From NCBI RefSeq assembly GCF_900460065.1, contig NZ_UAVD01000023.1:124001-188000 (forward strand): DNA of 64,000 nt, read 5' to 3'. The DNA comes from Streptomyces griseus (GTDB lineage Bacteria; Actinomycetota; Actinomycetes; Streptomycetales; Streptomycetaceae). The notes below the pieces were generated by a model. The model made no database searches and was not told the DNA's origin. It saw only the letters and a list, made by a program, of their open reading frames with translations. Shown here piece by piece: positions 16,300-25,716 of this stretch (position 1 is its first letter; the number at the start of each line of letters is the position of its first letter). A program made the translations under genes and the position numbers.

Positions 16300-16305
16300 T
16301 AGCAA
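16300..16305 (+). promoter_or_regulatory. -10-like element ahead of the ZIP gene
   Basis: TAGCAA ends 6 bases before the ATG at 16312. The spacing fits a leaderless promoter, though the hexamer lacks the final T. Confidence 0.3.
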
Positions 16306-16311
16306 GGCCCC

Positions 16312-17043
16312 ATGGCGGTGTTCGTCGCGCTCGGCGCGTTCCTGATGACCCTGGCCGGCGGCTGGGTCGCACAACGCGTCACCGACCGCCGTCATCTGGT
16401 GCTCGGCCTCGCGGGCGGGCTGATGCTCGGCGTGGTCGGACTCGACCTCCTGCCGGAGGCGATCGAGGCGGCGGGCACGCCCGTGTTCGGGGTCCCCGCG
16501 GCCCTGCTCCTGTTCGTCGGCGGCTTCCTGGCGGCCCATCTGGTGGAGCGGCTGCTCGCCGGACGCCAGGTGGCACACGGGGCGAGCGGTCACCACGGCG
16601 ACCGCGTACCGCAGGTGGGGCTGACGGCGGCCGCCGCGATGGTCGTCCACAGCCTCATGGACGGCATCGCGCTGGGCGCCGCCTTCCAGGTCAGCGGCTC
16701 CATGGGCGTGGCCGTCGCGCTGGCGGTGATCAGTCATGACTTCGCCGACGGATTCAACACGTACACCCTCACCAGTCTGTACGGGAACGCCCGCCGCAAG
16801 GCGCTCCTCATGCTGTTCGCGGCCGCCGTGGCACCGGTCGTGGGCGCCGCGACGACGCTGCTGTTCACCCTTCCGGAGGAACTGCTCGGCGGCTATCTCG
16901 GCTTCTTCGGCGGAGCGCTGCTCTACCTGGCCGCTGCGGAGATCCTTCCCGAGGCGCACCACACCCATCCCGCCCGCTCCACCCTTCTCTGCACCATCGG
17001 GGGCGTGGGCTTCATCTGGCTGGTCGTCGGCGTCGCGGAGTGA
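16312..17043 (+). CDS. ZIP-family metal transporter
   Basis: A 243-residue membrane protein with about eight hydrophobic segments. The metal path of ZIP proteins is visible: HSLMDGIALG in TM4 (His113, Asp117), HDFADGFNT in TM5 (His142, Asp143, Asp146) and AAEILPEAHH further on. A His-containing loop, HGASGHHGD, lies between TM3 and TM4. ZIP proteins import Zn2+, Fe2+, Mn2+ or Co2+. It sits between the cobC fusion and the main cob operon, so cobalt delivery for cobalamin is a reasonable guess, but zinc is equally possible. Confidence 0.85.
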   Translation: MAVFVALGAFLMTLAGGWVAQRVTDRRHLVLGLAGGLMLGVVGLDLLPEAIEAAGTPVFGVPAALLLFVGGFLAAHLVERLLAGRQVAHGASGHHGDRVPQVGLTAAAAMVVHSLMDGIALGAAFQVSGSMGVAVALAVISHDFADGFNTYTLTSLYGNARRKALLMLFAAAVAPVVGAATTLLFTLPEELLGGYLGFFGGALLYLAAAEILPEAHHTHPARSTLLCTIGGVGFIWLVVGVAE

Positions 17044-17090
17044 GCCACGCGTACGCCCGCACACGTCGCCGAGATGCGTGCGCGGGCCGC

Positions 17091-18440
17091 TCACCGCGCC
17101 CGGCAGTGCCCGACGAACCGCCGGGCCACCTCGGGGGAGGCCGCCCAGTGGGTGTGCAGATAGCTCGCGTGCACGCCCCGCTGGACGTAGCCCTCGACCC
17201 GCCGCTCCGGCTGGTGCATGCCCCAGGCGGGCGTGGTCCCCGCCCCCGGCTCCAGCACCGTGCGGTGGAACTCATGACCGCGCATCCGGGTTCCCGCCAC
17301 CGCCAGCGCGCTGTCCGACACGGCGACCGCCTGGCGGTACCCGAGGGTGAGCCGCTCGGACATCCGGGCCTCGGCGTCCAGCACCCCGCACATGGGCTTC
17401 CCGTCCAGCTCCCGCGCCAGATACAGCAGTCCCGCGCACTCGGCCGCCACCGGGGCGCCGCTCAGGGCCAGTTCCGTCACCGCCCGCCGCAACGGCTCGT
17501 TGGCCGACAACTCGGGGGCGTACATCTCCGGGAACCCGCCGCCGATGACGAGCCCCGCCGTGCCCGCCGGCAGCTTCTCGTCCCGCAGCGGGTCGAAGAC
17601 CACCACGTCCGCGCCGGCCGCCGTCAGCAGCTCGGCGTGCTCCGCGTACGCGAAGGTGAACGCCGCCCCGCCCGCCACCGCGACAACGGGCTTCTCGCCG
17701 CCGGGCCCGGGGGTGTACGCGGGCTCCCACGGCTCGTCCGCCAGCGCGGGCGCCGTCCGCGCCAGCGCCATCAGCGCGTCCAGGTCGCACCCCGCGCGCA
17801 CCCGCTCGCCCATCGCCGCCACGGCGTCCACCGCGTCGGCCCCCCGCTCGGCCACCGGGACCAGCCCCAGGTGGCGCGAGGGCGTCGCCACCTGCGGGGC
17901 CCGCCGGATCACCCCGAGCACCGGGAGCCCCGACTCGTCCAGCGCGTCCCGCAGCAGCGCCTCGTGCCGGTCGGATGCCACCTTGTTGAGGATCACCCCG
18001 CCGATCCGGACCTCGGGGTCCCAGGAGGCGAACCCGTGCACCAGGGCCGCCACCGACCGGGACTGCGAGGAGGCGTCCACCACCAGCACCACGGGCGCCC
18101 GCAGCAGCTTCGCCACCTGCGCGGTGGACGCCAGGTCCCCCTGCCCCGAGGCGCCGTCGTACAGCCCCATCACGCCCTCGACCACGGCGAGGTCGCACCC
18201 CGCCGACCCGTGCGCGAACAGCGGGGCGACCAGCTCCGTCCCGCACATGTACGCGTCGAGGTTGCGGCCGGGACGGCCCGTCGCCAACGAGTGGTAGCCC
18301 GGGTCGATGTAGTCCGGCCCCACCTTGTGCGGCGAGACGGCGAGCCCGCGCGCGGCGAAGGCGGCCATCAGGCCGGTGGCGACGGTGGTCTTGCCGCTGC
18401 CCGAGGCCGGAGCGGCGATGACCAGGCGGGGCGTACTCAC
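17091..18440 (-). CDS. cbiA: Cobyrinate a,c-diamide synthase
   Basis: A 449-residue ATP- and glutamine-dependent amidotransferase (CobB/CbiA). The N-terminal synthetase domain has the P-loop-like APASGSGKTTVATGLMAAF and the signature KVGPDYIDPGYH; the C-terminal glutaminase-like domain shows the nucleophile Cys in PVAAECAGLLYLARELDGKPM and a late His in MRGHEFHRT. It amidates the a and c side chains of cobyrinic acid. The GTG at 18440 overlaps the cobO stop (GTGA); another GTG lies one codon upstream. It is the last gene of the operon. Confidence 0.95.
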   Translation of the reverse strand: MSTPRLVIAAPASGSGKTTVATGLMAAFAARGLAVSPHKVGPDYIDPGYHSLATGRPGRNLDAYMCGTELVAPLFAHGSAGCDLAVVEGVMGLYDGASGQGDLASTAQVAKLLRAPVVLVVDASSQSRSVAALVHGFASWDPEVRIGGVILNKVASDRHEALLRDALDESGLPVLGVIRRAPQVATPSRHLGLVPVAERGADAVDAVAAMGERVRAGCDLDALMALARTAPALADEPWEPAYTPGPGGEKPVVAVAGGAAFTFAYAEHAELLTAAGADVVVFDPLRDEKLPAGTAGLVIGGGFPEMYAPELSANEPLRRAVTELALSGAPVAAECAGLLYLARELDGKPMCGVLDAEARMSERLTLGYRQAVAVSDSALAVAGTRMRGHEFHRTVLEPGAGTTPAWGMHQPERRVEGYVQRGVHASYLHTHWAASPEVARRFVGHCRAR

Positions 18441-19036
18441 CACTCGATGCCCCTCTGGCCCTTCTGCCCCGCGTCCATCGGGTGCTTGACCTTCGACATG
18501 TCGGTCACCAGGTCGGCGGCCTCGATCAGCGCGTCCGGCGCGTTGCGGCCGGTGATCACCACGTGCTGGGTGCCGGGCCGGTTCCGCATGACCTCGACGA
18601 CCTCGTCGGTGTCGATCCAGCCCCAGTGCATCGGGTAAGCGAACTCGTCGAGGACGTACAGCTTGTACGTCTGGGCCGCGAGGTCGCGCTTGACCTGCTC
18701 CCAGCCCTCGCGCGCCTTCTCCTCGTTGTCGAGCTGCCCGTCGCGCTGGACCCAGGACCAGCCCTCGCCCATCTTGTGCCAGGCGACGGTGCCGCCCTCA
18801 CCGCTCGCGCCCAGCACCTTCAGCGCGTTCTCCTCGCCGACCTTCCACTTCGCCGACTTCACGAACTGGAACACCCCGATCGGCCACCCCTGGTTCCAGG
18901 CGCGCAGCGCGAGCCCGAAGGCGGCCGTCGACTTGCCCTTGCCCACGCCCGTGTGGACGAACAGGAGCGGGCGGTTGCGCCGCTGACGGGTGGTGAGCCC
19001 GTCGTCCGGCACCGATGTCGGCTGTCCCTGCGGCAT
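18437..19036 (-). CDS. cobO: Cob(I)yrinic acid a,c-diamide adenosyltransferase
   Basis: A 199-residue CobA/CobO/BtuR-type enzyme that attaches the adenosyl group to cobalt. It carries the P-loop HTGVGKGKSTAAFGLALRAW, the segment VFQFVKSAKWKVGEENAL, and YVLDEFAYPMHWGW and HVVITGRNAPDALIEAADLV, all diagnostic. The ATG at 19036 shares its A with the TAA of the chelatase gene (TAATG), and its stop overlaps cbiA, so three genes are tightly coupled. Confidence 0.96.
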   Translation of the reverse strand: MPQGQPTSVPDDGLTTRQRRNRPLLFVHTGVGKGKSTAAFGLALRAWNQGWPIGVFQFVKSAKWKVGEENALKVLGASGEGGTVAWHKMGEGWSWVQRDGQLDNEEKAREGWEQVKRDLAAQTYKLYVLDEFAYPMHWGWIDTDEVVEVMRNRPGTQHVVITGRNAPDALIEAADLVTDMSKVKHPMDAGQKGQRGIEW

Positions 19037-21075
19037 TAAGCGGCCCTCCCGGCTGCGGTGACGTCCTTGACGAGCCCGGCGATGGAGTCGGCCCGCAGCT
19101 CGTCGAGCGTGACGGCGGCGCCTCCCAGTTCCCGGGCCAACTCCCCGGCGAGACCGAGGCGTACGTACCCCGACTCGCAGTCCACGACGACGGACGCCGT
19201 CCCCTCCGAGCGGTGCAGCCGCCCGGCCCGGCCCGCGAGCGCCACCGGCTCCGGCCCGCCGGTCGCCCTGCCGTCCGTGACGACGACGAGCAACGGCCGA
19301 CGCGAGGGATCGCGCAGCCGCTCCACCCGCAGTACGTCGTGGGCCTTGAGCAGCCCGGCGGCGAGAGGCGTACGGCCACCGGTCGGCAGCGACTCCAGAC
19401 GGGAGGCGGCGGCGTCCACGGACGAGGTCGGCGGCAGCGCCACCTCCGCCTCCCTGCCCCGGAAGGTGACCAGGCCGACCTTGTCCCGCCGCTGGTAGGC
19501 GTCCAGCAGCAGCGACAGCACGGCCCCCTTGACCGCGCTCATCCGCTGCCGCGCCGCCATCGAGCCCGACGCGTCCACGACGAACAGCACGAGGTTGCCC
19601 TCGCGCCCCTCGCGGGTCGCCTGCCGCAGATCGTCCCGGCGCACCACGAGCCCCCGCCCGGAACGCCCGCGCGCCCGCTGGTGCGGGGCGGCGGCCTGGA
19701 CGGTGGCGGCCAGGTGCAGCTTGGTCAGCGCCCCCTGCGGCCGGCGCGCGCCGGTCGTACGCCCATGCTCGGTACGCGCCCGGGAGCGCCGACCCGCAGC
19801 ACCCTCGCCGAGCCCCGGCACGCTGAGCGTCTTCGTCCGGAACGGCTCGGCGGACGCCACCGGCCGCTGCTCGGCCCCGGTGGACCGGCCGGGCGCGTCG
19901 GGGCCGCCCTCGGGGGCCCCGGACGGCGCGTCGTCCGAGCCGCCGTCCGCCCGGGGCGGCGTACGGTCCTCCCCGTCGGCCTGCGGCGGCACACCGCCGC
20001 CCCCTCCGCCGTCGCCGTCCGGGCCGGGGCCGGGGTCGTCGTCGTTGTCGTCGTCCTGCCCCTGGTCCCCGGCCTCGTCCAGGGTCCGGTCGAGCTTGTC
20101 CTCGTCCAGACCGGGCGCGTCGAAGGGGTTGCGGCGACGCCGGTGGGGGAGGGCCAGCAGGGCCGCCTGCCGCACGTCGTCGGCGGTGACCTCCTCGCGG
20201 CCCGCCCAGGCGGCGAGCGCGGTGGCGGTCCGGGCCATCACGATGTCGGCCCGCATCCCGTCCACCTCGAACGCGGCGCAGGTCGCGGCGATCTGCCGCA
20301 ACACGCCGTCGCCGAGCACGACGCGGGGCAGCAGGGCGCGCGCGGCGGCGATCCGCTCGCGCAGGGCGCTCTCCTCCGCCGCCCAGCGCGCGGCGAACCC
20401 CTCGGGGTCGTCGTCGTACGCGAGCCTGCGCCGCACGACCTCGACCCGCTCGTCGGTGTCCCGGGACGCGGCCACCTCGACGGTCAGCCCGAACCGGTCC
20501 AGCAACTGCGGCCGCAGCTCGCCCTCCTCCGGGTTCATCGTCCCGACCAGCAGGAACCGCGCCGCATGCCGTACGGAAACGCCCTCGCGCTCGACGTACG
20601 AGGCGCCCATGGCCGCCGCGTCCAGCAGCAGGTCCACCAGGTGGTCGTGGAGGAGGTTGACCTCGTCGACGTACAGGATCCCCCGGTGCGCGTCGGCCAG
20701 CAGGCCCGGCTCGAACGCCTTCACGCCCTCCGAGAGCGCCCGCTCGATGTCCAGCGCCCCCACGAGCCGGTCCTCCGACGCGCCGACGGGCAGCTCCACG
20801 GTCCGCGCGGCCCGCGACACACCGGCGGCCTCCGCGTGCGGCCCGTCGGGACACGCCGGATCGGGGGAGCCGGGATCGCAGGAGAACCGGCACCCGGGCA
20901 CGACGGAGACCTCGGGCATCAGCGCGGCCAGGGCCCGCACGGCGGTGGACTTGGCGGTCCCCTTCTCGCCCCGCACGAGCACCCCGCCGACGGCCGGACT
21001 GACCGCGTTCAGCAACAGTCCGAGCCGCAGGTCGTCCTGCCCGACGATCGCGGTGAAGGGATACGGCGTACTCAC
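19036..21075 (-). CDS. Cobaltochelatase/magnesium-chelatase-type AAA+ and VWA subunit (ChlI-ChlD fusion)
   Basis: A 679-residue fusion. Residues 1 to about 330 form the AAA+ part ([20 protein letters not shown]alker [21 protein letters not shown]alker B), then a Gly/Asp/Pro-rich linker, and from about residue 470 a von Willebrand A domain with the MIDAS motif [15 protein letters not shown]. Such subunits power cobalt insertion together with a CobN-type large subunit. The GTG at 21075 follows GAGGAGG inside the cobQ tail and overlaps its stop. No cobN is present in this window, so the partner must be encoded elsewhere. Confidence 0.9.
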   Translation of the reverse strand: MSTPYPFTAIVGQDDLRLGLLLNAVSPAVGGVLVRGEKGTAKSTAVRALAALMPEVSVVPGCRFSCDPGSPDPACPDGPHAEAAGVSRAARTVELPVGASEDRLVGALDIERALSEGVKAFEPGLLADAHRGILYVDEVNLLHDHLVDLLLDAAAMGASYVEREGVSVRHAARFLLVGTMNPEEGELRPQLLDRFGLTVEVAASRDTDERVEVVRRRLAYDDDPEGFAARWAAEESALRERIAAARALLPRVVLGDGVLRQIAATCAAFEVDGMRADIVMARTATALAAWAGREEVTADDVRQAALLALPHRRRRNPFDAPGLDEDKLDRTLDEAGDQGQDDDNDDDPGPGPDGDGGGGGGVPPQADGEDRTPPRADGGSDDAPSGAPEGGPDAPGRSTGAEQRPVASAEPFRTKTLSVPGLGEGAAGRRSRARTEHGRTTGARRPQGALTKLHLAATVQAAAPHQRARGRSGRGLVVRRDDLRQATREGREGNLVLFVVDASGSMAARQRMSAVKGAVLSLLLDAYQRRDKVGLVTFRGREAEVALPPTSSVDAAASRLESLPTGGRTPLAAGLLKAHDVLRVERLRDPSRRPLLVVVTDGRATGGPEPVALAGRAGRLHRSEGTASVVVDCESGYVRLGLAGELARELGGAAVTLDELRADSIAGLVKDVTAAGRAA

Positions 21076-22736
21076 AAGGCCTCCTCGTCGACATGAACAT
21101 CAGCACCATCGCGCCCCTGGGGTCGTGGGGCCTTCCCCCGCGTCCCCGGGCGACCCGCTTCAAGCCCCTCCGGCGATCGAGGAGCGGGGGCCGGGGCGGC
21201 GCCCCGGCTCTCCGGCCCACCCGCCCCCGACGGCGGCGCCCCCGGCGGCACGAACGGCAACGCGGGCGGCGCCCCGCCCTCGATCAACCGCCACAACGCG
21301 TCCGTGTCCGCGTGCTCCTCCACCAGATCCCCGAGCCGGTCCAGCTGCTCCTCCCGCAGCTCCCCGAAGCTCGTGTCCGGCGCAGGCACGAACCGCCGCC
21401 CGGCGGCCCGCGCCACCTCCACCAGGAACCGCCGCCGGAACGCGTCGCTCTCCAGCGACCCGTGCCAGTGCGTCCCCCACACCGCCCCCACCCGGCACCC
21501 GTCGAGGAACGGCTCCCCGCCCCGCACGTCGGCCACCCCGTGGTGGATCTCGTACCCCTCCACGGGCTCGCCCAGCGCCGAACCGACGGGCCGCGCCAGC
21601 GTCTTGTCCCGGTCGAAGCGAATCCGTACGGGAAGGACCCCCAGCCCGTCCACGACGCCGGCCCGCGACTCCACCTCGTCCTCGATCCGCTCGCCGAGCA
21701 CCTGGAACCCGCCGCAGATCCCCAGCACCGGCCGGCCCTCCGCCGCCCGCCGCACCAGCGCCTGAGCGAGACCGCGCTCGCGCAGCCAGGCCAGCGCCTT
21801 CACCGTGCCGCGCGTCCCGGGCACGATCACCAGGTCCGCGTCGGCCAGCTCCTCCGCCCGGTCCACGAACCGCACGACGACACCCGGCTCGGCGGCCAGC
21901 GCGTCCACATCCGTGAAGTTCGACATCAGCGGCACCGCGCAGACCGCCACCCGCAGCACGTCCTCGCCGTGCGGGGGAGCCACGACCGACTCCCGCACCG
22001 CACCCCGGAGGGAGACCCGCAGGCCGTCCTCCTCGTCGATGCCGAGCCCGTGGGCGTAGGGCAGGACCCCGTACGTCCGCCGTCCCGTCAGCCCGTACAG
22101 CATGTCCAGCCCCGGCTCCAGCAGGGAGACGTCGCCCCGGAACTTGTTCACCAGATACCCCGCGACCAGCGACTGGTCCTCGGGGCCCAGCAGCGCGGTG
22201 GTCCCGAAGAACGACGCGAAGACGCCGCCCCGGTCGATGTCCCCGACGACCAGCACGGGGAAGCGGGCGGCCCGCGCGATCCCCATGTTCACGATGTCCG
22301 TGCGCCGCAGGTTGATCTCGGCCGGGGACCCGGCGCCTTCACAGATCACCGCGTCGTACTCCGACCGCAACTGCTCCAGGCACTCCGTCACCGTGCCCAG
22401 CAGCGCCTCCTGCCGGCCCCCGTGGTACCCCCGGGCACTCATCTCGCCGACCGGCTTTCCCATCAGCACCACCTGGCTGGACCGGTCGCTCCCGGGCTTG
22501 AGCAGCACCGGGTTCATCAGCGCCGTCGGCTCCACCCGGGCGGCCTGCGCCTGCATCGCCTGGGCCCGCCCGATCTCCGCGCCCTGACGGGTCACGAAGG
22601 AGTTCAGGGACATGTTCTGCGCCTTGAAGGGCGCGACCTTCACGCCCCGGCGCACCAGCCACCGGCAGATCCCCGCCGTGACGACGCTCTTGCCCGCGTC
22701 CGACGTGGTCCCCGCGACCAACAGCCCACCGCTCAT
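21072..22736 (-). CDS. cobQ: Cobyric acid synthase
   Basis: A 554-residue glutamine-dependent synthetase that amidates side chains b, d, e and g. The N-terminus is [23 protein letters not shown], with [17 protein letters not shown] typical of CobQ; the glutaminase part has the nucleophile in [17 protein letters not shown] and a late catalytic His in [10 protein letters not shown]. Beyond the usual end (ALWRLIEGG) there is a Pro/Gly/Ala-rich tail of about 60 residues that looks unstructured. The ATG at 22736 overlaps the cobD stop (ATGA), and the stop overlaps the chelatase start. Confidence 0.95.
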   Translation of the reverse strand: MSGGLLVAGTTSDAGKSVVTAGICRWLVRRGVKVAPFKAQNMSLNSFVTRQGAEIGRAQAMQAQAARVEPTALMNPVLLKPGSDRSSQVVLMGKPVGEMSARGYHGGRQEALLGTVTECLEQLRSEYDAVICEGAGSPAEINLRRTDIVNMGIARAARFPVLVVGDIDRGGVFASFFGTTALLGPEDQSLVAGYLVNKFRGDVSLLEPGLDMLYGLTGRRTYGVLPYAHGLGIDEEDGLRVSLRGAVRESVVAPPHGEDVLRVAVCAVPLMSNFTDVDALAAEPGVVVRFVDRAEELADADLVIVPGTRGTVKALAWLRERGLAQALVRRAAEGRPVLGICGGFQVLGERIEDEVESRAGVVDGLGVLPVRIRFDRDKTLARPVGSALGEPVEGYEIHHGVADVRGGEPFLDGCRVGAVWGTHWHGSLESDAFRRRFLVEVARAAGRRFVPAPDTSFGELREEQLDRLGDLVEEHADTDALWRLIEGGAPPALPFVPPGAPPSGAGGPESRGAAPAPAPRSPEGLEAGRPGTRGKAPRPQGRDGADVHVDEEAL

Positions 22737-23758
22737 GCCCGTCCCCGCTTCCGTACCGCGTTCCGCGCCGCGCCGTTCACGACGGCCCCCGCTTCCGTGC
22801 CGGCGACGCCCCGACCCGCGACCACGCGCCCCGCGAGCATCCGCCCCGCCACGCACACGCCGAGGGCGAGCGTGCTCACCCGGCGGGACAGCCGTACCGC
22901 GCGCTCGATGTCCGCGCCCCGCACGTCCCGCCCGGACTCCCCGTTCAGCACCGGCCGGTGCTCGACGCGCCCCGCGTACGCCAGGGTCCCGCCCAGCCGT
23001 ACGCCGAGCGCCCCCGCGAACGAGGCCTCCACCGGCCCCGCGTTCGGGCTCGGATGGCGTCCCGCGTCGGCCCTCCAGGCGCGGACGGCCGCCCGGGGCC
23101 GCCCGCCCGCCGCCACCGCCAGCGCGGCCGTCAGACGTGCGCCGGGCCACCCCGCGAGGTCGTCCAGGCGGGCCGAGGCCCAGCCGTAGCGGCGGTAGCG
23201 GGGCGACTTGTGGCCGACCATGGCGTCCAGGGTGTTCACGGCCCGGAAGCCGACGAGCCCCGGCACCCCGCCGATCGCCCCCCACACCAGTGCGCCGACG
23301 ACGGCGTCCGAGGTGTTCTCGGCGACCGACTCGACGACGGCGCGGGCGATCCCCGGACCGTCCAGGGAGTGCGGATCGCGCCCGCACAGGTGCGGCAGCC
23401 GCTCCCGGGCCACCTCCAGGTCCCCGGCGGCCAGCGCGCCCCCGATGGCGCGGGCCTCCCGGCCCAGCGACGTACCGCCGACGACGGACCAGGCCGTGGC
23501 GGCGGTCAGCGCGACGGCGAGCGCCGGGCGACCCCGGACGGCGCGCGCGGTCAGCGCGGCGGCCCCCACGGCGCCTCCGGCGCAGACGAGGGTGTGCAGC
23601 GCGCCCCGGCCCCGGTCGTCACGCCACAGCAGGGACTCCACCCGCGCGGCGGCGCGGCCGAATCCGGCGACGGGGTGGCCCCGGCGGGGGTCGCCGAGAA
23701 GGGCGTCGGCGATCAGTCCGGCCGTGGCGCCGTACGCGAAGACGCGGTCGGCACGCAC
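22733..23758 (-). CDS. cobD: Adenosylcobinamide-phosphate synthase
   Basis: A 341-residue membrane protein of the CbiB/CobD family that joins aminopropanol (phosphate) to adenosylcobyric acid. It begins VFAYGATAGLIADALLGDPRRGHPVAGFGR and contains ARAVVESVAENTSDAVVGAL and FRAVNTLDAMVGHKSPRYRRYGWASARLDD, all family hallmarks. The GTG at 23758 has no Shine-Dalgarno sequence of its own; it lies 3 bases after the stop of a short upstream ORF and is probably translated by coupling. It is the first enzyme gene of the riboswitch-controlled operon. Confidence 0.95.
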   Translation of the reverse strand: MRADRVFAYGATAGLIADALLGDPRRGHPVAGFGRAAARVESLLWRDDRGRGALHTLVCAGGAVGAAALTARAVRGRPALAVALTAATAWSVVGGTSLGREARAIGGALAAGDLEVARERLPHLCGRDPHSLDGPGIARAVVESVAENTSDAVVGALVWGAIGGVPGLVGFRAVNTLDAMVGHKSPRYRRYGWASARLDDLAGWPGARLTAALAVAAGGRPRAAVRAWRADAGRHPSPNAGPVEASFAGALGVRLGGTLAYAGRVEHRPVLNGESGRDVRGADIERAVRLSRRVSTLALGVCVAGRMLAGRVVAGRGVAGTEAGAVVNGAARNAVRKRGRA

Positions 23759-23761
23759 GGC

Positions 23762-23842
23762 TCAGCCGGCCGCGGGGCGAGGAGTTCCGGCGCGACGGCC
23801 TGTCGTGGGGGGTACGGGGAGCGGCGCACGGCGGCCGGGCAT
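23762..23842 (-). CDS. Possible 26-residue leader peptide of the cobalamin operon
   Basis: A short ORF inside the 3' part of the cob leader. The ATG at 23842 has GAGGA about 8 bases upstream; the ORF reads MPGRRAPLPVPPTTGRRAGT and ends with TGA, 3 bases before the cobD GTG. Because cobD lacks its own binding site, translation of this ORF may carry ribosomes to cobD, and the riboswitch could control the leader instead of cobD directly. The peptide is Pro/Arg-rich and unlikely to have a function by itself. Seen by eye only; conservation has not been checked. Confidence 0.45.
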   Translation of the reverse strand: MPGRRAPLPVPPTTGRRAGTPRPAAG

Positions 23843-23886
23843 GGCGTAGGTCCTCACTCAGGGTCCGCGCCCTGGTTCGACGTGAC

Positions 23887-24038
23887 CGGCGACGAGAGTC
23901 TCCTGGCTCCCGGATCCGCGGTTCCCCCGGCCTTCCAGCCCGCGTGGAGCGAGCCGTGACGTCCGATCTGGGGGAGTGCTCCCCGGTGACAGTGGCGGGA
24001 CCGCGCCGGATTCGCACCGGCTTCCTCTGCTGTCGCCG
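23887..24038 (-). promoter_or_regulatory. Cobalamin (adenosylcobalamin) riboswitch
   Basis: Read on the minus strand, the leader holds GGAAGCCGGTGCGAATCC, then GGTCCCGCCACTGT (the B12 box region, 23989-23996 on the plus strand), and near its end GAGCCAGGAGACT (23897-23909). The closing stem GGCGAC (24032-24037) pairs with GTCGCC (23888-23893). These are the conserved parts of the cobalamin aptamer in order. It should repress the cobD-cobQ-chelatase-cobO-cbiA operon when adenosylcobalamin is plentiful. Confidence 0.93.
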
Positions 24039-24122
24039 TAAATGGCTCCGGCAGTCCACCACGCCCCGCGAACAGCCGTCAACTCACTGTTGACCTGCGA
24101 GGCTCCACTGTGGGCGGACGCA

Positions 24123-24160
24123 CATCGGGCCGGACACACGAGAGTGTGTCCGGCCCGATG
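24123..24160 (-). terminator. Terminator after the Pit phosphate transporter operon
   Basis: CATCGGGCCGGACACAC, loop GAGA, GTGTGTCCGGCCCGATG: a perfect 17-bp stem 18 bases beyond the stop of the small membrane-protein gene. It isolates the cobalamin leader from upstream transcription. Confidence 0.88.
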
Positions 24161-24177
24161 GAGTGCGGAGTTCGGGG

Positions 24178-24408
24178 TCAGGCGACGATCAGGTAGATCC
24201 CGTACGAGACGGCCGCGACGCACAGCGCGAAGCAGGCGTACGCGCCGGTGCGCGCCAGCGCTACCGACCCGCCGGAGGCGCTGCCCCCGGACGTGGCGGA
24301 CTGCTTGGAGAGGGCGATGATGCCCACGGTGAAGACGCCGACCAGCGCGACGGTGACCACGAGGCTGACACCGAACACGGAGGCGAGAGCTGCCCAGTCG
24401 ATTTTCAT
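24178..24408 (-). CDS. Small membrane protein linked to Pit
   Basis: A 76-residue protein with two hydrophobic segments (VFGVSLVVTVALVGVFTVGI and TGAYACFALCVAAVSYGIYL) joined by a Ser/Gly-rich loop. It starts 12 bases after the Pit stop with AGGA as binding site, so it is co-transcribed with Pit and may be an accessory subunit. From memory the same pair occurs next to pitH2 in S. coelicolor. No known function. Confidence 0.75.
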   Translation of the reverse strand: MKIDWAALASVFGVSLVVTVALVGVFTVGIIALSKQSATSGGSASGGSVALARTGAYACFALCVAAVSYGIYLIVA

Positions 24409-24420
24409 GCGGATCTGTCC

Positions 24421-25680
24421 TTACACCTTGGCCGGCGGCCGGGCCGGGTCGTCGGGAGCCGAGGCCGGGGCCGGGATGGTGGTCGAGAGGTCGGAGGCGG
24501 GACCGCCGACGGGCGGCGGCTGGACCGCGGCCATGGCGGTGGTGACGACGCCCTGGGGCTCGTCCTCGCCCGTGTCGTTGACGTTGGTGTGGTCGACCGG
24601 CTGGCGGCGCGAGGCCACCCAGATCGCGAACGAACCGCCCACCAGGATGACCGCCGTGACGGCGATGCCCCAGGGGCCCTGCTTCGTGAGGAACTCGGCG
24701 CCCGCGCCGACCAGGCCGGCGGCCGGGAGCGTCAGGCCCCAGGCGACGAACATCCGGGTGGCGGTGGACCAGCGGACCACACCGCCCTTGCGGCCCAGGC
24801 CCGCGCCCATCACGGCCCCGGAGCAGGACTGCGTGGTGGAGAGCGAGAAGCCGAGGTGCGAGGAGGCCAGGATGACGGTCGCCGCACTGGTCTGGGCGGC
24901 GAAGCCCTGCGGCGGCTGGAGGTCGGTCAGGCCCTTGCCCATGGTGCGGATGATGCGCCAGCCGCCGAGGTAGGTGCCGAGCGCGATGGCCACACCGGCC
25001 GAGACGATGACCCACATGGGCGGGTTGGAGCCGGGGGCGAGGACACCGCTGGTGACCAGCGCCAGCGTGATGATGCCCATCGTCTTCTGGGCGTCGTTGG
25101 TGCCGTGGGCGAGCGAGACGAGACCGGCGGAGGCGATCTGTCCGGCCCGGTAGCCCTTGGCGGTCGACTTGAGCTGACCCTCGTCGGTGACGTTCCGGTT
25201 GATCCGGTACGTCAGCCGCGTGGCCAGCATCGCGGCGATACCGGCCACCAGGGGGGCCGCGATCGCGGGGAGCAGCACCTTCGTGACGACGGTGCCGCCG
25301 TTGATCGAGGACCAGCCTGCCGACATGACGGCGGCGCCGATCAGTCCGCCGAACAGGGCGTGCGAGGAGCTGGACGGCAGGCCCAGCAGCCAGGTCAGGA
25401 GATTCCACAGGATGGCGCCGACGAGCGCCGCGAAGATGACCTCTGTTCTGATGCCGTCTTCGTTGACGATCCCGCCGGAGATCGTCTTGGCGACCTCCAC
25501 CGACAGGAACGCGCCGATCAGGTTGAGAACGGCGGACATCGCCACCGCTGTCTTGGGCTTCATCGCGCCGGTCGAGATGGTGGTCGCCATCGCGTTGGCG
25601 GTGTCGTGGAAACCGTTCGTGAAATCGAACACGAGAGCTGTTACGACCACAATCGCAAGCAGCAGCGTGATGTGTTCCAT
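24421..25680 (-). CDS. pitH2: Low-affinity inorganic phosphate transporter (Pit)
   Basis: A 419-residue PiT-family permease that imports metal-phosphate with protons. The two duplicated PD001131-like signatures are visible: VFDFTNGFHDTANAMATTISTG near the N-terminus and GLVSLAHGTNDAQKTMGIITLAL in the second half. About ten membrane segments; the Pro/Ala/Val-rich C-terminal tail is cytoplasmic. A two-unit PHO box lies just upstream, so PhoP should control it, as reported for pitH2 of S. coelicolor. The symbol is by synteny and is less certain than the function. Confidence 0.9.
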   Translation of the reverse strand: MEHITLLLAIVVVTALVFDFTNGFHDTANAMATTISTGAMKPKTAVAMSAVLNLIGAFLSVEVAKTISGGIVNEDGIRTEVIFAALVGAILWNLLTWLLGLPSSSSHALFGGLIGAAVMSAGWSSINGGTVVTKVLLPAIAAPLVAGIAAMLATRLTYRINRNVTDEGQLKSTAKGYRAGQIASAGLVSLAHGTNDAQKTMGIITLALVTSGVLAPGSNPPMWVIVSAGVAIALGTYLGGWRIIRTMGKGLTDLQPPQGFAAQTSAATVILASSHLGFSLSTTQSCSGAVMGAGLGRKGGVVRWSTATRMFVAWGLTLPAAGLVGAGAEFLTKQGPWGIAVTAVILVGGSFAIWVASRRQPVDHTNVNDTGEDEPQGVVTTAMAAVQPPPVGGPASDLSTTIPAPASAPDDPARPPAKV

Positions 25681-25716
25681 TTACCCAGGCAATCGTTCGA
25701 CGTCAGTGGCACGTGG

